This document shows positions 1-9,088 of a DNA stretch of 64,000 bases, in pieces. A program made the translations under genes and the position numbers. A model generated the notes under the pieces. The model had not been told where the DNA came from and made no database searches. It worked only from the letters and a program-made list of their open reading frames with translations. Within the stretch, counting starts at the first letter, position 1. Every line of letters begins with the position of its first letter. The stretch spans positions 138,981-202,980 of the forward strand of contig NZ_JAQNCS010000002.1 of the NCBI RefSeq assembly GCF_049472655.1, in the 5' to 3' direction. The stretch is from Deferribacter abyssi. Its GTDB lineage: Bacteria > Chrysiogenota > Deferribacteres > Deferribacterales > Deferribacteraceae.

Positions 1-1
1 G

Positions 2-595
2 AAGAAACTTACTAACATAGTCTTTATGGGAATGGGTGAACCTTTAGATAACTTAAAAAATCTTGAAAAATCACTTGAAATTATCCTTGATGAAGATGGG
101 TTAAATTTTAGTCATAGAAAAGTAACTATTTCAACAGCAGGACTTCTCGACAAACTTGAAAAACTAGTAAATAAGAATTTTAAGGTAAATATTGCCATTT
201 CTTTAAACGCTTCAGACAATAAAAAAAGAAACCTGATAATGCCTATAAATAAAAAATTTGATATAAATGACATAGTGAAAGTAATAAAAAAATTACCAGT
301 TCCTAAAAGAAAACGTATTACATTAGAATATGTAATGATAAAAAATTTCAACGATTCCACTGCTGATGCTTTGAAACTTGCAAAACTTCTCAACGGATTA
401 CCAATCAAAGTAAATCTAATAATTTATAATAAAACAAAAAGAAGTAACTTAGACTCACCAGATCTAAATAGTGCTTTAAATTTTCAGAAGACTTTGATAA
501 ATAATGGTATAGCAACATTCATAAGAAAAAGTTTTGGAGCAGATATTGAAGCAGCATGCGGCCAACTTTATGCATCATACATAAAAACGCTATAA
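2..595 (+). CDS. rlmN: 23S rRNA/tRNA adenine-C2 methyltransferase RlmN (5' end missing)
   Basis: This is the C-terminal part of a radical-SAM dual-specificity methyltransferase, which methylates C2 of A2503 in 23S rRNA and A37 in some tRNAs. The frame is open from base 2, and the N-terminus with the CxxxCxxC cluster motif lies outside the window. Visible family motifs are NIVFMGMGEPLDN near the cut edge and IEAACGQL near the C-terminus; the latter holds the cysteine that carries the methyl intermediate in the family. The gene ends 21 bases before bcp and opens the run of same-strand housekeeping genes. The truncation is a window-edge effect, not a mutation. Confidence 0.93.
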   Translation, partial: KKLTNIVFMGMGEPLDNLKNLEKSLEIILDEDGLNFSHRKVTISTAGLLDKLEKLVNKNFKVNIAISLNASDNKKRNLIMPINKKFDINDIVKVIKKLPVPKRKRITLEYVMIKNFNDSTADALKLAKLLNGLPIKVNLIIYNKTKRSNLDSPDLNSALNFQKTLINNGIATFIRKSFGADIEAACGQLYASYIKTL

Positions 596-616
596 ATATG
601 TCCTCAGGAGAATATA

Positions 617-1096
617 ATGAGTATTAGATTACAACCATCTGATAAAGCAATCGACTTCAAATTATTAGGCGACGATAATAAAGAGCATACATTAAAAGAA
701 TTCTTAGGGAGTAAGTTAATACTATATTTTTATCCAAGAGATAACACATCCGGCTGTACAAGAGAAGCTGTAGAATTCAGTGATTATTATGAAGAAATAA
801 AAAAACTGGGAGCAGAGGTCATTGGAATAAGTCCTGACTCTATAAACTCTCATAAGAAATTTAAAGAAAAACATGGTATCAAATTTTTGCTTTTATCAGA
901 CCCAGATAAAAAAGTTGCAGAAAGCTATGGAGCCTTTGGCGAAAAGAAAATGTATGGAAAAATAACAAAAGGAATTATCAGATCTACTTTTATTATAGAT
1001 GAAAATGGAGTAGTAATAAAATCTTTTTATAACGTAAAAGTTAATGGACATGTAGAAAAAGTACTAAAAATTTTAAAAGGACTTGCCAATGAGTAG
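617..1096 (+). CDS. bcp: Thioredoxin-dependent peroxiredoxin, Bcp/PrxQ type (single cysteine)
   Basis: A 159-residue AhpC/TSA-fold peroxidase that reduces hydrogen peroxide and organic hydroperoxides in the cytoplasm. The peroxidatic cysteine is C47 in the SGCTREA motif, preceded by the typical FYPRDNT segment. Many Bcp proteins have a resolving cysteine five residues later; here that position is valine, and I find no other cysteine in the protein, so it should work as a 1-Cys enzyme. The start at 617 has a good AGGAG ribosome site. Its end overlaps the xseB start, which fits co-transcription. Confidence 0.93.
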   Translation: MSIRLQPSDKAIDFKLLGDDNKEHTLKEFLGSKLILYFYPRDNTSGCTREAVEFSDYYEEIKKLGAEVIGISPDSINSHKKFKEKHGIKFLLLSDPDKKVAESYGAFGEKKMYGKITKGIIRSTFIIDENGVVIKSFYNVKVNGHVEKVLKILKGLANE

Positions 1097-1319
1097 TGAA
1101 AAATACAGTTTTGAAAAAAAAATGCAACGTCTTGAAGAAATTGTAAATATACTCGAAAATGAAGAGCTTGGAATTGAAGAATCACTTAAACTCTTTCAAG
1201 AAGGGATGAAAATCGGAAAAGAATGTAAAGAATTTTTAAAAAAACTTGAACTTAAGGTAAATAAAATCTTAGAAGTAAATGAGGATGGTACATTAGATTC
1301 GGAGCCTTTTGATGAGTGA
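1089..1319 (+). CDS. xseB: Exodeoxyribonuclease VII small subunit
   Basis: A 76-residue helical protein with the XseB pattern: a YSFEKKMQRLEEIV start, an acidic middle, then EESLKLFQEGM and a second helix. Several XseB chains bind the large subunit XseA to form exonuclease VII, which degrades single-stranded DNA. xseA is not in this window. I chose the ATG at 1089 rather than the in-frame TTG at 1083 because AAGGA sits 6 bases upstream. The start overlaps the bcp stop, and the end overlaps ispA by 8 bases. xseB-ispA-dxs is a common bacterial gene order. Confidence 0.93.
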   Translation: MSSEKYSFEKKMQRLEEIVNILENEELGIEESLKLFQEGMKIGKECKEFLKKLELKVNKILEVNEDGTLDSEPFDE

Positions 1320-2214
1320 AAATTTCAATTTAAAGAACTATATTAAGTTTTTTGCAAATAAAGTAGATGAATGGATGCGTAATAATATCGTTTATCCAAA
1401 TAAACATATTGTTGGTCTGTTAGAATCCATGAGATACAGTCTCTTTGCAGGTGGAAAAAGATTAAGACCAGTACTTATATATTCATCTTATGGAATCTTT
1501 GAAAGTTATTTTGATAAAGTAACTCCTTACGCAGCCGCTGTAGAAATGCTTCATACCTATTCTTTAATCCATGATGATCTTCCAGCTATGGATAATGATG
1601 ATTTAAGAAGAGGTAAACCCACAAATCACATTATGTTTGGAGAAGCTACCGCAATTCTTGCAGGTGACGCTTTATTAACCTATGCATTTCAAGTTATGCT
1701 TGATAAAACTTTAAACCCTGATATCCCTGAAGATGTTATGATTGAAGCAGCTTATAAGCTTGCAAAACATTCTGGATTTGAAGGTATGGTTGGTGGTCAA
1801 TATGCAGATATAAATAATGAGGGAAAAGTTATTGATGAAGAAACTTTGTTTTTTATTCATATACATAAAACTGCAAAATTAATATCTTATTGTTGTGAGC
1901 TAGGAGCCATACTTGGCTTTGGAGATGAAATAGATAAAAAGAGAATGTGTAGTTTCGGTAACAAAATTGGTTTAGCCTTTCAAATTGTGGATGATATACT
2001 TGATATCACAAGCACAACAGAACAGTTGGGGAAAAATGCAAAAAGTGATGAAAAAAACAATAAAGTGACCTATCCTCAGATTTATGGTCTTGATAATTCA
2101 AAGAAAAAAGCTAAAACATTGATTGATGAAGCAATAGATGAAATTTCTGTATATAAAGAAGCTGCTTCTCCTCTTGTAAAAATAGCCAAATATATTTTTG
2201 AAAGGACAAATTAA
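1312..2214 (+). CDS. ispA: Farnesyl/geranyl diphosphate synthase (trans-prenyltransferase)
   Basis: A 300-residue prenyl diphosphate synthase that condenses IPP with allylic diphosphates to give C15, or possibly C20, prenyl chains. Both Mg-binding aspartate motifs are intact: DDLPAMD in the first third and DDILD near residue 227. The GGKRLRP substrate-binding segment is also present. The start is the ATG at 1312, inside the xseB stop region; an in-frame TTG one codon earlier is a weaker choice. The stop overlaps the dxs start by one base, so the two isoprenoid genes are translationally coupled. The exact product chain length cannot be read from the sequence. Confidence 0.92.
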   Translation: MSENFNLKNYIKFFANKVDEWMRNNIVYPNKHIVGLLESMRYSLFAGGKRLRPVLIYSSYGIFESYFDKVTPYAAAVEMLHTYSLIHDDLPAMDNDDLRRGKPTNHIMFGEATAILAGDALLTYAFQVMLDKTLNPDIPEDVMIEAAYKLAKHSGFEGMVGGQYADINNEGKVIDEETLFFIHIHKTAKLISYCCELGAILGFGDEIDKKRMCSFGNKIGLAFQIVDDILDITSTTEQLGKNAKSDEKNNKVTYPQIYGLDNSKKKAKTLIDEAIDEISVYKEAASPLVKIAKYIFERTN

Positions 2215-4076
2215 TGAAACTTCTAAAGCAGTTGAAATTACCTGATGACATAAAGAAGTTAAGTTACAACGATTTAAAAAAACTAGCATCAGAAACAAGA
2301 CAACTTATTATAGATGTTTGTGCTAAAAACGGTGGACACATAGCTCCATCTTTAGGTGTCGTAGAACTTACATTATCTCTATTAAAAAACTTCGATCCTC
2401 TTCACGATAGAATTATTTGGGATGTGGGACACCAATCCTATGCTTATAAGATTCTGACTGATAGATTAGATAAATTTCATACTCTAAGGCAGTTTAAAGG
2501 GATTAGCGGCTTTAACAAACCTTCAGAAAGCCCCTATGATGCTTTTGGTGTGGGACATACCAGTACATCCGTTTCTGCAGCATTAGGAATAAGAATGGCT
2601 GACGAAATAATAGGAGAAAAACGTAAAATTGTAGCAATAATTGGTGATGGAGCATTAACTGCAGGACTTGCCTTTGAAGGTTTAAACAACCTTGGACATT
2701 TAGACAAAGACACGATTGTAATCTTAAATGATAATGAAATGTCCATAAGCAAAAATGTGGGAGCAATTTCAAGTTACTTATCAAGAGTAATGACAGGTGA
2801 ATTTTATACTCATTTTAGAAAAGATGTTCAACATTTATTAGAACATGCCCCTCTTGGTGATAAATTGTTAAAAATGGCAAAAAAATTTGAAGAAGGTGTA
2901 AAAGGGTTCTTCACTCCAGGTATTTTGTTTGAAGAATTGGGATTGAAATATATAGGCCCCATCGATGGACATGATTTAAAAGAGCTTGATAAAGCAATAT
3001 ACAATGCAAAAATACAAGACGGTCCCACATTAATCCATATTATTACAAAAAAAGGGAAAGGTTTTAAACCTGCAGAAGAAAACCCTGAAAAATTCCATGG
3101 TGTATCTTCTTTTGACATAAAAACCGGAAAGCCGATAAAATTTAAAAGTAAAACTTTTACAGAAGTTTTTGGTGATACACTTTTAGAATTAGCTAAACAG
3201 TATGATAATATTGTTGCAATTACAGCAGCTATGAAACCAGGAACTGGTCTGAATAAATTTGCTGAAGTATTTCCAAAAAGGTTCTTTGACGTAGGAATTG
3301 CTGAACAACACGCAGTTACATTTGCAGCAGGACTTGCAATTGGTGGATGTAAACCATATGTAGCAATATATTCGACTTTTCTTCAAAGAGCTTATGACCA
3401 AATAATACATGATGTTGCTTTACAAGATTTGCCTGTTGTATTCTGTATTGACAGAGCAGGTCTTGTTGGTGCCGACGGTCCAACTCACCATGGAAGTTTT
3501 GATATTTCATACCTTAGAACTGTTCCAAATCTCCATATAATGCTTCCAAAAGATGATTTTGAATTAATTGAAATGCTAAAAATAAGTTATGAATTAAATA
3601 AACCTATAGCCATAAGATATCCCAGAGGAAATATAAAAGCATATGATTTACCAAAAACACCAGTTACACTTTATGAACCAGAAATTATCAATGATTCTGG
3701 TGAAATTCTAATTATTAGTGCAGGCCATATTTTTGAAGAGGTGTTTGAAGCCTATAAGAATTTAATAAACAAAATCCCAGCAGCTCTTATAAATTTGAGA
3801 TTTATAAAACCGTTAAATTATGAAAAAATTGTTAAAATAGCTAAAAATAAAAAAATGATAATAACTGTTGAAGAAAACAGTATAAAAGGTGGTGTTGGCG
3901 ATGAAATAATTTCCATATTAATAGAAAACAATATTTATCCTGATAAGTTTATAAAATTAGGAATACCCGATAAATTTATTGAACATGGGCCTATCATTGA
4001 GCTTAGAAAACTTATAGGATTGGATGCTAAATCAATTGAAGAGAAGATTATTTCTGAATGGGAAAAGATAGATTAG
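2214..4076 (+). CDS. dxs: 1-deoxy-D-xylulose-5-phosphate synthase
   Basis: A 620-residue thiamine-diphosphate enzyme that joins pyruvate and glyceraldehyde-3-phosphate in the first step of the MEP pathway. The TPP-binding segment (GDGALTAGLAFEGLNN) is in the first third, the transketolase-like core follows (DVGIAEQHAVTFAAGLA), and a C-terminal transketolase domain completes the family length. With ispA upstream and ispD at 22470-23153, it shows that isoprenoids are made by the MEP route. The start overlaps the ispA stop, and its last 19 bases overlap tlyA. Confidence 0.96.
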   Translation: MKLLKQLKLPDDIKKLSYNDLKKLASETRQLIIDVCAKNGGHIAPSLGVVELTLSLLKNFDPLHDRIIWDVGHQSYAYKILTDRLDKFHTLRQFKGISGFNKPSESPYDAFGVGHTSTSVSAALGIRMADEIIGEKRKIVAIIGDGALTAGLAFEGLNNLGHLDKDTIVILNDNEMSISKNVGAISSYLSRVMTGEFYTHFRKDVQHLLEHAPLGDKLLKMAKKFEEGVKGFFTPGILFEELGLKYIGPIDGHDLKELDKAIYNAKIQDGPTLIHIITKKGKGFKPAEENPEKFHGVSSFDIKTGKPIKFKSKTFTEVFGDTLLELAKQYDNIVAITAAMKPGTGLNKFAEVFPKRFFDVGIAEQHAVTFAAGLAIGGCKPYVAIYSTFLQRAYDQIIHDVALQDLPVVFCIDRAGLVGADGPTHHGSFDISYLRTVPNLHIMLPKDDFELIEMLKISYELNKPIAIRYPRGNIKAYDLPKTPVTLYEPEIINDSGEILIISAGHIFEEVFEAYKNLINKIPAALINLRFIKPLNYEKIVKIAKNKKMIITVEENSIKGGVGDEIISILIENNIYPDKFIKLGIPDKFIEHGPIIELRKLIGLDAKSIEEKIISEWEKID

Positions 4077-4864
4077 ATAAAATTCTTGTCTCAAAAAAGC
4101 ATGTGGAATCAAGAGAAAAAGCACAACGATTAATAATGGCAGGTCTTGTTTTTGTAAATAATCAAAAAATTGAAAAACCTGGCACTAAAATAGATGAAGA
4201 TGCAGAAATTTTTATTAAAAACACCCTACCCTACGTAAGTAAAGGGGGATTAAAACTAGAAAAAGCTGTCAAAGTTTTTAATCTAAATTTCAAAGACAAA
4301 ACAATTTTGGATATTGGTGCTTCAACGGGTGGCTTTACCGATGTTGCTTTAAAAAATGGAGCCCTTAAAGTATACGCCGTTGATGTAGGTAAAGGTCAAT
4401 TGCATTACACTTTACGAAATAATCCAAAAGTTATTAATATTGAAAAGTGTAATTTCCGTTACATAACATTTGAACAAATTGGAGAAAAAGTAGACATTAT
4501 CACAAGTGATGTCTCATTCATTTCATTAACCTTAATAATACCCAAAACTCTACAGTTTTGCAAAAAAGAAACCGAATTTATTATGCTTATCAAACCACAG
4601 TTTGAAGCCGGAAGAGAGCAAGTAGGTAAAAAAGGTGTTGTGAGAAATATTGAAGTGCACAAAGAAGTAATAAAAAAAATTATTGATTGTGCAGAAACTA
4701 ACGGTTATAAATTAAAAGGGCTAGCAAAATCACCCATTAAAGGTGCAAAAGGAAATACTGAATACCTAGCCTATTTTGTCTATTTAGAAAACATTAATGA
4801 AAAAGCTGATTATAATGATTTAATTGAGAGAGTGATTAATGAACAATATTGCACTGATTGCTAA
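4058..4864 (+). CDS. tlyA: TlyA-family rRNA 2'-O-methyltransferase (S4 + RrmJ-like fold)
   Basis: A 268-residue protein with an N-terminal S4 RNA-binding domain (about residues 1-65) followed by a Rossmann methyltransferase domain. The SAM-binding motif LDIGASTGGFTD is clear, as is the MLIKPQFE segment with the catalytic lysine. Family members methylate ribose 2'-OH in rRNA and were first named hemolysins. The gene overlaps dxs by 19 bases and nadK by 26, which fixes it inside the operon. The target nucleotide cannot be told from the sequence. Confidence 0.9.
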   Translation: MGKDRLDKILVSKKHVESREKAQRLIMAGLVFVNNQKIEKPGTKIDEDAEIFIKNTLPYVSKGGLKLEKAVKVFNLNFKDKTILDIGASTGGFTDVALKNGALKVYAVDVGKGQLHYTLRNNPKVINIEKCNFRYITFEQIGEKVDIITSDVSFISLTLIIPKTLQFCKKETEFIMLIKPQFEAGREQVGKKGVVRNIEVHKEVIKKIIDCAETNGYKLKGLAKSPIKGAKGNTEYLAYFVYLENINEKADYNDLIERVINEQYCTDC

Positions 4865-5690
4865 ACCACATTCTGAAACATCTAAGCCTGTAGCTCAAAA
4901 AATATATACCTTTTTAAAGGAAAAAAACAAAAATATATTACTTGACAAAAGAGCCGCCTACGTTTTGAATTTGCCGTCAAACAGTGAAGAGGAAATTAAG
5001 GAAATTTCTGAGTTGATTATAGTGCTTGGAGGAGATGGAACATTAATTTCTGCCATACGGTTGATTGATAATAAAGATACTCCAATTCTTGGTATAAATT
5101 TAGGTAGATTAGGATTTCTCACAGAAACCAAAGTACATGAAGCAATCCAAATTTTGGAAAATATTTTACAAGATAATTACAAATGTGAAAAAAGAATGAA
5201 GCTACATGGAAAAATTCTCAATAATGATAACGACAATTATCACATGGAAGTATTAAATGACATAGTAATCCATAAAGGTGCTCTTGCTAGAATAATTGAA
5301 ATGGATGTTTTTATTAATGATATGTTTGTAAACACTTACCGCTCTGATGGTCTTATCATTGCAACTCCCACGGGTTCTACAGCTTACTCTCTTGCTGCTG
5401 GAGGACCTATAGTATTTCCTACTATGGACTCAATTTTAATTACTCCTATCTGCCCACATTCACTTACTCACAGGCCCATTATAATTCCTGATGATTCTGT
5501 TATTAAAATAGTTATAAAAAGTGAGGATGAAAAAATATTTATTACATTTGATGGACAGATTGGTAAAAAATTAGAAAAAGGTGACAATATAATAATAAAA
5601 AAATCAACCAATTTTGCTAGATTAATTATCCCTCACAACAGGAATTATTTTTCACTTCTCCGAGAAAAACTAAATTGGGGTAACAAGTAA
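4839..5690 (+). CDS. nadK: NAD kinase
   Basis: A 283-residue ATP/polyphosphate-NAD kinase that makes NADP+. The family signature LGGDGTLIS lies near residue 67 and the substrate-binding segment TPTGSTAYSLAAGGP near residue 180. An NDIVIHKG motif sits between them, and length is normal. The start overlaps the tlyA end, and the stop overlaps the recN ATG by one base. No unusual features. Confidence 0.95.
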   Translation: MNNIALIAKPHSETSKPVAQKIYTFLKEKNKNILLDKRAAYVLNLPSNSEEEIKEISELIIVLGGDGTLISAIRLIDNKDTPILGINLGRLGFLTETKVHEAIQILENILQDNYKCEKRMKLHGKILNNDNDNYHMEVLNDIVIHKGALARIIEMDVFINDMFVNTYRSDGLIIATPTGSTAYSLAAGGPIVFPTMDSILITPICPHSLTHRPIIIPDDSVIKIVIKSEDEKIFITFDGQIGKKLEKGDNIIIKKSTNFARLIIPHNRNYFSLLREKLNWGNK

Positions 5691-7333
5691 TGCTATCATA
5701 CCTCAAAGTTAAAAATTTCTCAATTTTTGAAGAAATTGAAGTCGAATTCGATAAAGGACTCAATATTGTCACTGGTGAAACAGGTGCAGGAAAATCTTTA
5801 TTTATCGAAAGCATAAAAATGCTTCTCGGAGATAGGTTCTCTCGCGATAAGCAAAGAAACACTCTCCAAAAAACTGTATTTGAAGCTCTTTTTGAGGATA
5901 CAACATTGGACAATGAGACTAAAGAAAAATTCGAAATAGACAATTCACTAATCTTAAGAAGAGAAATAGATTCATCAGGAAAAAACAGAATCTTTATTAA
6001 CGGAATTCTTGCTACACTAAATGAGTTAAAAGAAATTGGTAAAAAACTTGTGGATATTCATGGACAACATGATCATCAAGTTCTTTTAAATCCAGACGCT
6101 CATAAAACTTTTATAGACAAGTTGGTCAATGAAACAATTATTAAAGACTTTAAAAACACATATAAAAGTTACATTGAAATCAAAACAAAGCTTGAAAACA
6201 TCATAAAAAACAGGCAAGAATTAGAAATTAAAAAACAGATATTACAAGAACAACTCTCTGAAATTGAATCCTTAGATATTAAACCTGATGAAGATTCACA
6301 ATTGGAAGAAAAAATTAAATTCTTATCTAACATTGAAAAAATTAAAAATGCTATTGATGCTTCTTTGCAAATCTTAAACTATGGTGAAATTAACATCGAA
6401 AAACTTCTTTCTGAACTTTCTCACCACCTACTTGCTATAAAAGATTTAAAATCAGAATTATCATCCGTATACGAGAAGATTGATAACATCTCTTATGAGA
6501 TAAATGATATTGCACATACACTGGAAAATATAATTGATTTTGAAGATTTTAATGTTGATGATTTAAATAATCTGATAGACAGAAAAATTACTTTAGACAA
6601 GTTATTAAAACGTTACGGCCCAACTATTGAAGACATAATAAATCATAAAGAAAATATAAAAAAAGAACTTGACTCCCTTGATACGGGAGAGGAATACATC
6701 GAGAAACTTCAAAATAAAGTATTGGACACCTTTGAGAAACTTAAAAACAAAGATAGTTTACTGTACAAAGAAAGAAAAAAAATAGCACTAAATTTGAAAA
6801 ATGAAATCATGGCAATCCTCCATGAACTAGAATTAAAAGATGCAATTTTTGAAGTAAAATTTACTGAACATGGTAAAATAACTGCCAATGGAAGTAAAAT
6901 CCCAGAATTCTATATTACAACAAATAAAGGGTTTAAACCTGCACCACTATCCAAAGTGGCTTCAGGTGGTGAACTTTCAAGAATTATGCTTGCACTAAAA
7001 GAAATTTTTGCAGAAATCGATGAAATAAGTACACTGATTTTTGATGAGGTAGATACTGGAATAAGTGGTAAAACTGCAAAAAAGGTTGGTATTAAACTAA
7101 AAAATCTATCAACCAAAAAACAGCTTATAGTAATCACTCACCTACCTATAATAGCAGCTATGGGTGACACTCATTTTCATATTATAAAAAATATTAATAA
7201 TAATAAAACATTCACAATAATTAAAAAACTCAAAGAAAATGAAAGAAAAAAAGTACTTGCAACCATGATTTCAGGAACAGATTCGCAATCATCTATTTCA
7301 CAAGCAGAGGAGCTTCTAAAATTAAATGAATAA
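5690..7333 (+). CDS. recN: DNA repair ATPase RecN
   Basis: A 547-residue SMC-like protein that acts in recombinational repair of double-strand breaks. Walker A is GETGAGKS near residue 30. The long middle is charged and coiled-coil-like. The ABC signature ASGGELSRIM and Walker B LIFDEVDTGISG are near the C-terminus. The tlyA-nadK-recN order is widely conserved. The start overlaps nadK by one base and the end overlaps dedA by 8. I saw no LexA-type operator, and the gene appears to rely on the operon promoter upstream of the window. Confidence 0.95.
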   Translation: MLSYLKVKNFSIFEEIEVEFDKGLNIVTGETGAGKSLFIESIKMLLGDRFSRDKQRNTLQKTVFEALFEDTTLDNETKEKFEIDNSLILRREIDSSGKNRIFINGILATLNELKEIGKKLVDIHGQHDHQVLLNPDAHKTFIDKLVNETIIKDFKNTYKSYIEIKTKLENIIKNRQELEIKKQILQEQLSEIESLDIKPDEDSQLEEKIKFLSNIEKIKNAIDASLQILNYGEINIEKLLSELSHHLLAIKDLKSELSSVYEKIDNISYEINDIAHTLENIIDFEDFNVDDLNNLIDRKITLDKLLKRYGPTIEDIINHKENIKKELDSLDTGEEYIEKLQNKVLDTFEKLKNKDSLLYKERKKIALNLKNEIMAILHELELKDAIFEVKFTEHGKITANGSKIPEFYITTNKGFKPAPLSKVASGGELSRIMLALKEIFAEIDEISTLIFDEVDTGISGKTAKKVGIKLKNLSTKKQLIVITHLPIIAAMGDTHFHIIKNINNNKTFTIIKKLKENERKKVLATMISGTDSQSSISQAEELLKLNE

Positions 7334-7922
7334 AATTATAGCGTTTATTGTAACAAGTATATCTCAAATAGGTTATGTTGGAATTATACTTCTTATGGCA
7401 CTTGAAAGTTCTTTTTTTCCTTTCCCTAGTGAAATAGTAATCCCTCCGGCAGGATATCTTGCTTCTTTAGGTAAAATGAGCCTAATTGTGGTTGTTATTT
7501 GTGGAATTACAGGGAGTATTTTAGGTGCTCTTTTTAACTACTATATAGCTTACAAATTCGGCAGGAAATACCTAATAAAATATGGGAAATACCTTTTCAT
7601 TGATGAACATAAATTCAAAAAAATTGAAGTCTTTTTCCAAAAACATGGGGAAATAACTACCTTTGTAGGCAGGCTACTTCCAGGTATTAGGCAATACATT
7701 TCTTTTCCTGCAGGACTTGCAAAAATGAATCTCGTTAAGTTTATTCTTTATACCGGAGTAGGATCTGGAATATGGGTAATAATTTTAGCATATGTTGGAT
7801 TTTTTGTAGGAAATAATATTGAACTTGTGAAAAATAATCTTCACAAAATAACTTTTTATATGATACCTTTTATTGTTATACTTATTGTTATATATATTTT
7901 TAACAAAAGGAGAACAAATTGA
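7326..7922 (+). CDS. DedA/VTT-family membrane protein
   Basis: A 198-residue integral membrane protein of the DedA (SNARE-associated/VTT) family. About five hydrophobic segments are visible, plus the family motifs ESSFFPFPSEIVIPPAG near the N-terminus and a central FVGRLLPGIRQYISFPAG loop with conserved arginines. DedA proteins scramble or flip phospholipids or undecaprenyl phosphate and support membrane potential; the substrate here is unknown. The gene overlaps recN, and its stop overlaps the TTG start of the following peptidase gene. Confidence 0.88.
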   Translation: MNKIIAFIVTSISQIGYVGIILLMALESSFFPFPSEIVIPPAGYLASLGKMSLIVVVICGITGSILGALFNYYIAYKFGRKYLIKYGKYLFIDEHKFKKIEVFFQKHGEITTFVGRLLPGIRQYISFPAGLAKMNLVKFILYTGVGSGIWVIILAYVGFFVGNNIELVKNNLHKITFYMIPFIVILIVIYIFNKRRTN

Positions 7923-9037
7923 AAAAATTCTATACAATAATTTTCCTTTTTTATTCTATTTTTAGTTTTGCAAACACATTAACTGTTAAAAATGGAGATT
8001 CAATTTACTCAATCTTAAACAACAAATTAACACCTAAAGAAATATTAGTACTCAATAAAAACCTTAAAAAGGCTGATCCTAAGTTTGTTTTAAAGAAAGG
8101 TATAAGTTACACACTTCAACCTAGTAAAATGATAATTCATGATAGTTTTACAAAAGATATTATTCTTGATTTGAATTCGTTGCAGGTAAAAATAATAAAA
8201 TACCCAGTTAAAAAAATTGATACTGTAGTTTCCGGCACAATAAATAATAGCCTTTTTACAGCTATCAAATCAATAGGTGAATCAGATGAATTAGCAGTCA
8301 GACTTGCTGAAATATACGAATGGGAAATAGATTTTTTTAAAGATATCAGACCAGGAGATCAATTTACTATAGTTGTTGAAAAACTTTTTTGTAAAAATAA
8401 ATTTATAGGGTACGGTAAAATACTTGGTGCTGATTTTGTAAATAATGGGAGACTGATAAGAGCTCTTTATTTTGAAGAGAAAAACATCAGAGGTTTTTTC
8501 ACTCCTGAGGGCAAATCTCTTAAGAAAGGTTTCTTAAAGGCTCCTTTAAAGTTTGGAAGAATTACATCAACCTTCAAACTAAAAAGGTTACATCCAGTTT
8601 TAAAAACATACAGACCTCACTATGGCGTTGACTATGCTGCTCCAACAGGAACACCTGTTCATGCAACAGCAGATGGTATTGTGGCAAAAAGAAGTTATTC
8701 AAAAGCAAATGGATATTACATCAAACTAAAACACAATAACGGATATTATACTTATTATTTACACTTCTCTCGATTTAAAAAAGGATTAAAAATAGGTCAA
8801 TATGTAAAACAAGGTGATATAATTGGATATGTAGGAATGACTGGTTATGCCACTGGACCTCATGTAGATTATCGAATAATGAAAAACGGTAAATTCATAA
8901 ATCCGCTAAGATTCAAATCTCCCACAAAAACATTACCAAAAAACCTTCGGTTAAGTTTTAGAGAAAAGACAGAATACGTCGAAGCTCTGCTCAACTCAAC
9001 TTATTACAAATATGCAAAACTACAATTATTACAATAA
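7919..9037 (+). CDS. Periplasmic M23 peptidase (LytM/OapA-like) with variant HxD motif
   Basis: A 372-residue exported protein with a short signal peptide (residues 1-18), a LysM/OapA-like region, and a C-terminal M23 metallopeptidase domain from about residue 215. Such enzymes cut peptidoglycan cross-bridges. The first zinc motif HYGVD (H234, D238) is intact. The usual HxH is replaced by H315-V-D317 in GPHVDYR; the second His is normally a zinc ligand. I recall HxD variants in other M23 groups, so activity may be retained with Asp as ligand. The start codon is TTG, overlapping the dedA stop, with AAGGAG correctly spaced. An alternative role is a non-catalytic amidase activator. Confidence 0.85.
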   Translation: MKKFYTIIFLFYSIFSFANTLTVKNGDSIYSILNNKLTPKEILVLNKNLKKADPKFVLKKGISYTLQPSKMIIHDSFTKDIILDLNSLQVKIIKYPVKKIDTVVSGTINNSLFTAIKSIGESDELAVRLAEIYEWEIDFFKDIRPGDQFTIVVEKLFCKNKFIGYGKILGADFVNNGRLIRALYFEEKNIRGFFTPEGKSLKKGFLKAPLKFGRITSTFKLKRLHPVLKTYRPHYGVDYAAPTGTPVHATADGIVAKRSYSKANGYYIKLKHNNGYYTYYLHFSRFKKGLKIGQYVKQGDIIGYVGMTGYATGPHVDYRIMKNGKFINPLRFKSPTKTLPKNLRLSFREKTEYVEALLNSTYYKYAKLQLLQ

Positions 9038-9040
9038 TAT

Positions 9041-9067
9041 TAAAGTTTTTAACTCTTGTACCGATTG
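9041..9067 (+). promoter_or_regulatory. FliA (sigma-28) promoter of the chemoreceptor gene
   Basis: TAAAGTTT (9041-9048), an 11-base spacer, then ACCGATTG (9060-9067) closely matches the flagellar sigma-28 consensus TAAAGTTT-N11-GCCGATAA. It lies 22 bases before the chemoreceptor ATG and separates this gene from the upstream housekeeping run. Confidence 0.8.
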
Positions 9068-9088
9068 TTTTTTTATCTGGAGGTAGTC

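Noticed and set aside
2512..2784. Antisense and other-frame open frames within dxs and other long genes
   Set aside because: They lack ribosome sites, have biased low-complexity products and lie opposite well-supported genes.
9056..9088. Longer chemoreceptor start at 9056
   Set aside because: It begins within the FliA promoter and lacks a ribosome site. The ATG at 9089 has GGAGGT.
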